Notes under the pieces: generated by a model
What the model saw: only the letters and a program-made list of their open reading frames with translations
Databases searched by the model: none
What the model was told of the DNA's origin: nothing
Position numbers and translations under genes: made by a program
Assembly: GCA_913055705.1 (NCBI GenBank)
Contig: CAJXKT010000009.1
Span: 1-32,641, forward strand
Source: an uncultured bacterium
Lineage (GTDB): Bacteria; Planctomycetota; Brocadiia; Brocadiales; Scalinduaceae
Length of the DNA stretch: 32,641 nt
Reading direction: 5' to 3'
Shown: piece after piece, positions 25,680 to 32,641 of the stretch
How the letters are laid out: the number at the start of each line of letters is the position of its first letter
Position numbering within the stretch: the first letter of the stretch is position 1

Positions 25680-26654
25680 TTATGGATTTTCCTGGTTTTG
25701 CAATTGCGAAAGGATATTTTTTGCCGCACCAAGTACCCCGCTATTATCACCCAATGTTGCCAATTCTATCCTTAGAGATTCAGTTGCCTTTTTGAACGCC
25801 CTTCTTTTAACTTCTTCCTTCAAAGGCCCAATAAGATTTGTACCCAGGTTAGTTACCCCACCAAACAAAATAACCATTTCCGGATTCAAAAGGTTTGCAA
25901 GATTAGCGATTGCAATGCCCAGAATAACTCCGGTTTCCTTAATAATCTTCAGGACAACTTCGTTGCCTTGTATTAACATTTGATCTATTTCTTTGAGGTC
26001 AGCAAGCGGCTGGAGTTTACCATTATCTCCTTCTTCCAATAATGCGTCGTTTGCTCTCTTTAAAATACCTCCGGAACAAGCATATCTTTCAAGGCATCCT
26101 GTGTTTCCGCATGTACATTTTATCCCATCTCTTATAATGGTCGTATGCCCTATTTCACCCGCTATTGACGATGCACCATGCCAGACTTTTCCTCCCAACA
26201 CCATGCCTCCCCCCACACCAGTACCCAGGGTGATACAAAATACGCTACTTGTTCCTGACCCTGCACCCTTCCACCATTCACCAAGTGCTGCTGCATTTGC
26301 GTCGTTCTCAATTGCAACAGGCACTTTCAGCTCTTTTTCGAGAATATCCTTTAAAGGAACATTATCCCAGCCATTTAAATTTGGAGGGTTGAAGATTGTA
26401 CCAGTCTCAGCGTTTAAAGGTCCGGGAAAACCAATTCCCATCCCACATATCTTCCCTTCCGGAAGGTTTGATTTTTCAATTACTTCTCTTGCAAAAGAAA
26501 CAAGAAACCCGATCATCTCGTCCTTACCATTTTTGCAATGTGTAGGTTTTTTTAAGAACGTATGGATGTCCCCATTTCCGGTTACGATGGCCATTCGAGT
26601 ATTTGTACCTCCTACATCCGCTGCCAGGACATGATTATTTAATATCTTTGTCAT
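25680..26654 (-). CDS. ROK family sugar kinase (glucokinase-like)
   Basis: LAADVGGTNTRMAIV, NDANAAALGEWWKGAGSG, TLGTGVGGGMVLGG, CTCGNTGCLERYACSGG zinc motif. Confidence 0.94.
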   Translation of the reverse strand: MTKILNNHVLAADVGGTNTRMAIVTGNGDIHTFLKKPTHCKNGKDEMIGFLVSFAREVIEKSNLPEGKICGMGIGFPGPLNAETGTIFNPPNLNGWDNVPLKDILEKELKVPVAIENDANAAALGEWWKGAGSGTSSVFCITLGTGVGGGMVLGGKVWHGASSIAGEIGHTTIIRDGIKCTCGNTGCLERYACSGGILKRANDALLEEGDNGKLQPLADLKEIDQMLIQGNEVVLKIIKETGVILGIAIANLANLLNPEMVILFGGVTNLGTNLIGPLKEEVKRRAFKKATESLRIELATLGDNSGVLGAAKNILSQLQNQENP

Positions 26655-26904
26655 ATAGCTTCTCTGTCTCTTTTAGATTGTAATCTAGGTTATTAAGGTG
26701 GTATGTAATGTAGCTCCAACAAGAGTAAAGTTTATATTAACGGTGCTTAAATACTAATTCAAGTCTATTATTGTACGAACAATCACCGCTATCTCTCTTA
26801 AAGGAGATTACGACTTGATTTTATTTAAGGCCAATTTCTTGTTTCTGTTCCAGCTTTATTCTGGATATAATAAATTAGGTCTCTTTATCAATATTTTTAC
26901 CGTC

Positions 26905-28827
26905 ATGAAAGAACAACAGGATATAACCAGATGGCTTCCTACTACAAAAAAGGAAGTGGAAATGCGGGGATGGAATGAGCTTGATGTTATTCTCTTTTCC
27001 GGTGATGCCTACGTCGATCATCCGGCATTCGGGCCTGCCGTAATTGGCAGGATTATCGAAAACGAAGGTTACAGGATTGCTATTGTTCCACAACCCAATT
27101 GGCAAGACGACCTGCGTGATTTTAGAAAACTTGGTAAGCCAAAACATTTCTTTGGAGTAACCTCAGGCTGTATGGACTCCATGGTAAATCATTACACAGC
27201 CAACAAAAGGCTTCGTTCTACGGATGCCTATACTCCAGACGGGGAAGCCGGCTTCCGACCGGATTATGCAGTTGCCACATACTCAGAAATCTTGAAATCT
27301 ATCTATCCTGATATACCGGTTATAATTGGAGGCATAGAGGCTTCTTTAAGAAGGGTCACTCACTATGATTACTGGTCGGATAAACTGATGCCTTCTCTTC
27401 TCGAAACAAGCGGTGCAGATTTATTAGTTTACGGAATGGGAGAACAGGCCCTGAAAGAAATCCTCAAACTTCTGAAAAAAGGTGTCCCCTTTCATCAACT
27501 GACTATGGTTAGGCAAACGGCCTATATTCGAGATCAAAACAATGGTGTTCCAAGGAATAAGAACTGGGAAGACATTACGATTAATTCTCATCAAGATTGT
27601 CTGAAAGACAAAAAAGCCTTTGCGGCAAATTTCAAACAGGTAGAGCAGGAATCAAATAAGGTTTCTGCAAACAGGATTATTCAGAGCATTTCAGAGAAAA
27701 CACTGATTATAAACCCTCCTTTTCTGACAATGACCGAAAAGGAAATTGATGCCTCCTTTGACCTGCCCTATACAAGACTTCCTCATCCGAAATACAAAAA
27801 CCGCGGCACTATTCCTGCTTACGAGATGATTAAGTTCTCTATAAACATGCACCGGGGGTGTTTTGGCGGATGTAGTTTTTGTACTATTTCAGCACATCAG
27901 GGAAAATTCATTGCAAGCCGCTCACAAAAATCTATTTTGAACGAGGTAGAGCAGGTGGTCAATATGCCCGGTTTCAAAGGCTACATTTCCGACCTCGGCG
28001 GCCCGTCTGCCAACATGTACAAAATGAAGGGTGCTGTGCAGGCGATATGTGACAAATGCATCTTACCATCCTGTATCCACCCGGTAGTTTGCACCAATCT
28101 GGATACAAGCCATTCTCAAATAACCGAAATCTATCGTAAAGTAGATGAACTCCCAACGGTAAAGAAGGCGTTTGTCGGAAGCGGAATCAGGCATGATCTA
28201 CTGACAAGAAGCTATAACAAAAAGGCTGATGCGTCCATTAACGATTACATGGTACAGCTTTTGACCCGACATGTTTCCGGAAGACTGAAAGTAGCGCCGG
28301 AACATACATCTTCCGATATTCTCAAAATTATGAGAAAACCATCTTTCGAGCATTTTAAAGAATTTAAAAAAATGTTTGATCGTATCGACAGAAAACTCGG
28401 GCTTAACCAACAGCTTGTTCCGTACTTCATTTCCGGCCACCCCGGTTGCAAGGAAGAAGATATGGCAAACCTTGCAGTAGAAACCAAAGAACTCGGTTTC
28501 AAATTAGAATACGTACAAGATTTTACACCCACGCCTATGACAGTTGCCACAGTTATGTACTATTCCGGCCTTCATCCATATACTCTAAAGAAATACTACA
28601 CACCGAAATCAAAACAGGAGAAAACAGATCAGCATCGCTTCTTTTTCTGGTATAAAAAAGAAAATCGGGAATGGATAAGGAAGAGACTCACTAAAGCCAA
28701 AAGATCTGATCTAATAAAAAAGCTTCTCTGCACTGACAAAAAAGAATTGCATCAAGGGAAGAAACCAGGCAAGAAAACAATGTCGAAACCGCATGAAGGA
28801 CATCGAAGAGCAAGAAACAAGCCCTGA
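26905..28827 (+). CDS. YgiQ family radical SAM protein
   Basis: MKEQQDITRWLPTTKKEVEMRGWNELDVILFSGDAYVDHPAFG; radical SAM cluster CFGGCSFC; YSGLHPYT near the C-terminus. Start moved from 26815 to ATG 26905. Confidence 0.94.
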   Translation: MKEQQDITRWLPTTKKEVEMRGWNELDVILFSGDAYVDHPAFGPAVIGRIIENEGYRIAIVPQPNWQDDLRDFRKLGKPKHFFGVTSGCMDSMVNHYTANKRLRSTDAYTPDGEAGFRPDYAVATYSEILKSIYPDIPVIIGGIEASLRRVTHYDYWSDKLMPSLLETSGADLLVYGMGEQALKEILKLLKKGVPFHQLTMVRQTAYIRDQNNGVPRNKNWEDITINSHQDCLKDKKAFAANFKQVEQESNKVSANRIIQSISEKTLIINPPFLTMTEKEIDASFDLPYTRLPHPKYKNRGTIPAYEMIKFSINMHRGCFGGCSFCTISAHQGKFIASRSQKSILNEVEQVVNMPGFKGYISDLGGPSANMYKMKGAVQAICDKCILPSCIHPVVCTNLDTSHSQITEIYRKVDELPTVKKAFVGSGIRHDLLTRSYNKKADASINDYMVQLLTRHVSGRLKVAPEHTSSDILKIMRKPSFEHFKEFKKMFDRIDRKLGLNQQLVPYFISGHPGCKEEDMANLAVETKELGFKLEYVQDFTPTPMTVATVMYYSGLHPYTLKKYYTPKSKQEKTDQHRFFFWYKKENREWIRKRLTKAKRSDLIKKLLCTDKKELHQGKKPGKKTMSKPHEGHRRARNKP

Positions 28828-28858
28828 AGGACAATAAATCCTTCCTGTTTTATCTGTG

Positions 28859-29719
28859 TTATATCTTCCCTACTTCTGCTTCTGGTATCCAGCCTATTCT
28901 GAACTCGACCTCTTTCTTGTCTTCATCGTCACGAAGGTCTTCAACGTCCACGTAGACGTATACCTTATACCATCTATCTTTTTTCTCTTCTATCCTTACC
29001 TCTGCACCTTCATGTATCTCAAACCTGGGTTCATACTCTTCGCCCGGCCCGTATCTTATCTTGCTTTCATCTGCAATCACAACACCCCTTTCTATGGAAT
29101 GCTGACTATATGCCTTTATGCCCAGAGATATAACCAGTACAAGAAGACATGATGCAAAGATAATAATAATATTTTTAAGCCATTGAACCCTTATAAAAAC
29201 AAAAGAGAGTATGGATGCCATGAGGGCAAGATACATATATATTGTAATGGATGTAATCTCATTCAGATTAAGAAAGAAATACCAGAAAGATACAATCTTA
29301 AGAATCTCCGGCAACTGGCGAATTGTCGCTTTATCCTCAAAATCTCTTTTTAATAAGTTTATGTTTGCCTTTATGTCGGCATCTCTTGGCAGCAATTTCT
29401 CTGCCCTGCGGTAGTATATTATCGCCTTGCCGGACATACCAAGCCTGTAATAGGCGTTGCCCAGATTATAATATATCTGCCCGTTTATAAAACCGGAACC
29501 AAGCAGTTTTTCGTATAACTGAACAGCATGCTCAAACTTTTCAACAGCTTCCTGTTCTCTTTTTTCAGCTATCGCCTTCTGCCCGGCACTGTATTCCTTA
29601 TTTGCTCTGAAAAAAGTATCAGCCCCGCTGTCACGCGTCAACGCTTCAGCCAAAACCCGACCCTCACAAAGAAACGCAAGGCATAAAATAAGAAATATCA
29701 GTATATTTGTTTGCCTCAT
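28859..29719 (-). CDS. batE: BatE-like TPR plus SH3-like domain protein
   Basis: Signal peptide, TPR (INGQIYYNLGNAYYRLGMSGKAIIYYRRAEKLLP), two TM segments, SH3b-like KIRYGPGEEYEPRFEIHEGAEVRIEEKKDRWYKVYV; overlaps batD by 4 nt. Confidence 0.82.
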   Translation of the reverse strand: MRQTNILIFLILCLAFLCEGRVLAEALTRDSGADTFFRANKEYSAGQKAIAEKREQEAVEKFEHAVQLYEKLLGSGFINGQIYYNLGNAYYRLGMSGKAIIYYRRAEKLLPRDADIKANINLLKRDFEDKATIRQLPEILKIVSFWYFFLNLNEITSITIYMYLALMASILSFVFIRVQWLKNIIIIFASCLLVLVISLGIKAYSQHSIERGVVIADESKIRYGPGEEYEPRFEIHEGAEVRIEEKKDRWYKVYVYVDVEDLRDDEDKKEVEFRIGWIPEAEVGKI

Positions 29720-31539
29720 AATTGTTTTTCCAAATGCATTATAAATTCTTCTGCAGTATCGAGTGTGCGCACCATTTGATCCTTTGAATGTTGACTGGCA
29801 GAGAACCTGCCATAATCACACGATTCAAGGCATTCTTTAAGCTCTTTTATTACATCATGTGATACGCCACGATTTTCCAGAATTCCGGAAATATTGTCCG
29901 ATGTGATGGAGGCCGGTGCTAAATTCAACTTATCTGCGATATGTTCCATGACAGTTTTGGCAAGTGTAGAATAAAACTCGGAAGGATTGTCAAGTTGCAC
30001 AAGCCGCCTTGCATTTGAAAGCTGCTTCTTTGCCCTGGATAATGCGCGTCTCTTCCTGGCATAACCCACATCAGTCTGCAACAGTTCTCTGTGCCTCTGC
30101 ACATAAACACATGCTATCACAACAAGTATTGGTGTAAGAAATATAAAGGCCAGGAATAAAGGCCTGTTATATATAGCAAAACCCTGATTTTTGAATGAGT
30201 ATAAATCAGACATTATGGGCAGTATATCTTTGGTCAAAATCTTAACCTGCCCCTTTACCTTTTCGGCATCTTCAAGAGAAAAGCGTATGGGAATTTCTAC
30301 TTCAGAGTGTTCTACCACAATAGGAATCGGATTGTGAGTAATAGTCATATATTTCTCCAGTTCCGGATCAAAGTAGCTGAATGATATCGCCGGTATCATG
30401 TCAATATTTTCATGCTGTGGTTCAACTACCTTACTGAAAAGCTTTTCACCCTTTATGCCGTCTCCTCTGTCAGTAATTGTCGTATCAGTTTCCGCAGGAT
30501 AAATCTTGAAATCTTTTTCGTCTCCTGGGGCAAGTACCGGTTCACCTATTGTCTGTATATTCCCTTTTCCCCGAATATTTATCGACAGTGTTATTGGATC
30601 GCCAACTTTTACTTCCGTGGGTTTTGCAAGAACGTCCATGGTAAATCTTCCTACTGTACCGGCAAAATTATCTGGTTTATCCGATTCCGGCAGGGGTTTT
30701 ATTTTCAACTTTACTGAGTCAGTGCTTCTTTCCACCGGGTATTTCTGACCGCCTCTGCCGGAAAACTCATCAAAAATAGAATTACGATAACCTTGTTGCC
30801 TGATTATAATATTACAATTAAATTTTGCGGGCGGTATTTCTATATTACCGGAAACCAGAGGGAATAGCGCTGTACGAAGCTCTATTACATTATATAGTAT
30901 CCCATCACGCACTTCTTCATAGCGACGCTCTTCACCGAGCTTTTCTGCAAGAAAACTCTTTGTAGAAGCGGCAACATAATCAAGGTCATCTATCGGTAAT
31001 CCCTTCTGAAAAAATAGTTTAAAAGACTCAACAATCTGTTCATATATATAGGCTTCCTTCTTGTCAGTTTCGAGTTCAACAAATATTCTTTTATTTATAT
31101 CAATTCTCTTACTTCTCTCTGTATCCGCATCTACATCACCTTCAAATGGTGTTCTTTTAACAACCTCAATCTTGACAGAATTCGATGTATATACCTTCCC
31201 CTTATATTCCAAGGTCGCCGGCCCTAATTCAAATATACCTGTTTCTGTTGGACTGAAACTATACGTGAATCCGCGGAAAATCGCTACAACGTTGTTTACT
31301 ATAGATGTTTGAGTTGACACGCTCGGCCCATACATCAATATAAAATTTTCTGGTGGTGTTATCTGTGGTACTTCAGTATCAAATGCTCCCTGCACACCAA
31401 TGGTCATGCGAAAATGGCTGCCCGCCTCTACCACTGTTTTGTCAACGCTAATGACAACCTTTATTTCCTTTGCATACGCAGTAGAAACCAGATTAAGCAT
31501 AAATATAAATATTATAATTGAGGAAATTCTTTTTATCAT
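29716..31539 (-). CDS. batD: BatD family protein (oxygen-tolerance protein)
   Basis: Signal peptide; IKVVISVDKTVVEAGSHFRMTIGVQG and later VLAKPTEVKVGDPITLSINIRGKGNIQTIGEPVL; internal TM helix; ~600 aa. Confidence 0.88.
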   Translation of the reverse strand: MIKRISSIIIFIFMLNLVSTAYAKEIKVVISVDKTVVEAGSHFRMTIGVQGAFDTEVPQITPPENFILMYGPSVSTQTSIVNNVVAIFRGFTYSFSPTETGIFELGPATLEYKGKVYTSNSVKIEVVKRTPFEGDVDADTERSKRIDINKRIFVELETDKKEAYIYEQIVESFKLFFQKGLPIDDLDYVAASTKSFLAEKLGEERRYEEVRDGILYNVIELRTALFPLVSGNIEIPPAKFNCNIIIRQQGYRNSIFDEFSGRGGQKYPVERSTDSVKLKIKPLPESDKPDNFAGTVGRFTMDVLAKPTEVKVGDPITLSINIRGKGNIQTIGEPVLAPGDEKDFKIYPAETDTTITDRGDGIKGEKLFSKVVEPQHENIDMIPAISFSYFDPELEKYMTITHNPIPIVVEHSEVEIPIRFSLEDAEKVKGQVKILTKDILPIMSDLYSFKNQGFAIYNRPLFLAFIFLTPILVVIACVYVQRHRELLQTDVGYARKRRALSRAKKQLSNARRLVQLDNPSEFYSTLAKTVMEHIADKLNLAPASITSDNISGILENRGVSHDVIKELKECLESCDYGRFSASQHSKDQMVRTLDTAEEFIMHLEKQL

Positions 31540-31542
31540 CTT

Positions 31543-32376
31543 TTACCAGTTTTTCTCTATCATAAACGGTGTAGACTCTTCTTCTTTTTCCTGCATATCC
31601 CGTGCGGAGCGCTCTGATTGCCTCAACGCATCAAGAATTCTCTCCGCTTCTTCCTTTGTCATCTCTTTCTTCTCATAAGGCTGCGAGGGAGACTTCTCAT
31701 TTTCCGGTGGCGGTTCATTTTCCTGTTTACCTTTATTACCTTTGTCTTGTTCTTCCTGTTCCTTTTCCTGCTGCTGCTCCTGCTGATCAGGATCCTTTTC
31801 TTCCTGTTTTTCTTCCTGCTCTTCTCCCTGTTTTTGATCGTCCTGCTTTTCCTGATCCTGTTTGTCCTGTTTGTCCTGCTCTTCTTTTTCCTCTCTCTCC
31901 TGCTGCTCTTCCTTCATCTCTTCCATCTTCTTCTGTACAAATTCGTAATTATACTTTGCATCTTCTCTGACCCCTTTTATTTCATCACCATTTACATCAG
32001 ATTCTTTTTCCGTCAACTTAATAGCCTTCTTGTAAAAGTCCAGGGCCTCGTTAAGCTTGCCCTGCTTAAACATGGTGTTACCCATATTATAATTAGCCTT
32101 TGCCTTTAAAGTAACATCCTTTGAATCCAGAATACCTTTATAAGATTTTTCAGCCTCTGGAAGTTTACCCACTTTATAATGAGTATTTGCAATGTTAAAA
32201 TTTAGTGAATCCGATTCAGGCAAATGTAACTGCGCATCTGTAAACTTACTTATTGCTTCGTCATACTCCCCTTCGTCATAATGCTGACGCCCTTCTTCGT
32301 TTTTGTCAGTAGCAGGGTCTATCCAGCCAACAAATACTGTAAAAGATAGCAATGCTATAGAAATTTTTCTTCTCAT
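31543..32376 (-). CDS. batC: BatC-like TPR protein with Glu/Gln/Lys-rich low-complexity tail
   Basis: TPR repeats (YDEGEYDEAISKFTDAQLHLPESDSLNFNIANTHYKVGKLPEAEKSYKG; YNMGNTMFKQGKLNEALDFYKKAIKL) then EEQEEKQEEKDPDQQEQQQEKEQEEQ. The ORF track starts at TTG 32382; ATG 32376 preferred. Confidence 0.82.
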   Translation of the reverse strand: MRRKISIALLSFTVFVGWIDPATDKNEEGRQHYDEGEYDEAISKFTDAQLHLPESDSLNFNIANTHYKVGKLPEAEKSYKGILDSKDVTLKAKANYNMGNTMFKQGKLNEALDFYKKAIKLTEKESDVNGDEIKGVREDAKYNYEFVQKKMEEMKEEQQEREEKEEQDKQDKQDQEKQDDQKQGEEQEEKQEEKDPDQQEQQQEKEQEEQDKGNKGKQENEPPPENEKSPSQPYEKKEMTKEEAERILDALRQSERSARDMQEKEEESTPFMIEKNW

Positions 32377-32398
32377 ACTCAAATTTACGATTTCAGAA

Positions 32399-32641
32399 TT
32401 ACGAATTACGATTTGGAATCTTATATTTATAGTTTACTTTTGAAGTCTTCAATGAAGCAGTAAAAATAGATACCAACTCATCTGCTTCTTTAATTAAATC
32501 CTTCAATAGCGTCTTTTGAATAAGTTCTAAATCCTCAATAAATTCTAACCAAAATAACGACTCATCTGACTCTTCTTCTACTATTTTCAATTTATTAATA
32601 AAATCTGCTTTTGATTTTGCTCTGCAAACTGCTCTATAATT
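32399..32641 (-). CDS. four-helix-bundle protein (23S rRNA intervening-sequence/S23-like), 5' end outside the window
   Basis: The frame stays open to the window edge: NYRAVCRAKSKADFINKLKIVEEESDESLFWLEFIEDLELIQ...EADELVSIFTASLKTSK, the characteristic S23/IVP C-terminal half. Confidence 0.88.
   Translation of the reverse strand, partial: NYRAVCRAKSKADFINKLKIVEEESDESLFWLEFIEDLELIQKTLLKDLIKEADELVSIFTASLKTSKVNYKYKIPNRNS

Noticed and set aside
25993-26634. 213-aa + strand ORF
   Set aside because: Antisense to the well-supported ROK kinase gene; no recognisable motif.
31618-32109. 163-aa Leu/Phe-rich + strand ORF
   Set aside because: Antisense to the Glu/Gln/Lys-rich BatC tail; apparent membrane protein is a codon-complement artefact.
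1-32641. Search for tRNA, rRNA, transposase, prophage, toxin-antitoxin or defence-island genes
   Set aside because: None could be recognised by eye on either strand; tRNAscan/Infernal and defence-finder searches would be needed to exclude small RNAs formally.

Overview
This 32.6 kb, fairly AT-rich bacterial window is mostly well-organised housekeeping and envelope genes. I see no rRNA, tRNA, CRISPR array, phage or transposase, and no recognisable defence system. From left to right it holds: argC-gltX-thpR-(degenerate GcvH-like protein with a Lys-rich repeat tail)-CPBP protease-tyrS on +; a SurA/parvulin peptidyl-prolyl isomerase and mfd on -; a MEMO-family protein and a metallophosphoesterase on -; a large HEAT/TPR protein, trkA, trkH, comM-like and a TPR lipoprotein on +; a giant MscS/MscK-type channel, a lipoprotein and a ROK kinase on -; a YgiQ-type radical SAM protein on +; then a Bat (aerotolerance) block batE/batD/batC and the C-terminal part of a four-helix-bundle (23S-IVP/S23-like) gene on - running off the right edge. 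The gene content and style could fit a planctomycete/Brocadiales-like genome, but that is only an impression. The most interesting items are: (1) a GcvH-like protein whose lipoyl-lysine position appears to be Asp, fused to an ~80-aa basic tail built from perfectly phased 36-nt DNA repeats, and lying between RNA-related genes; (2) a glutamyl-tRNA synthetase that seems to lack the ~40-residue zinc-binding/connective segment; (3) a possible leaderless mfd transcript; (4) interleaved inverted repeats at the argC-gltX junction; (5) a 44-bp near-perfect palindrome between mfd and the PPIase gene; (6) an S23-like four-helix-bundle gene next to the bat genes. None is proven to be a new system.
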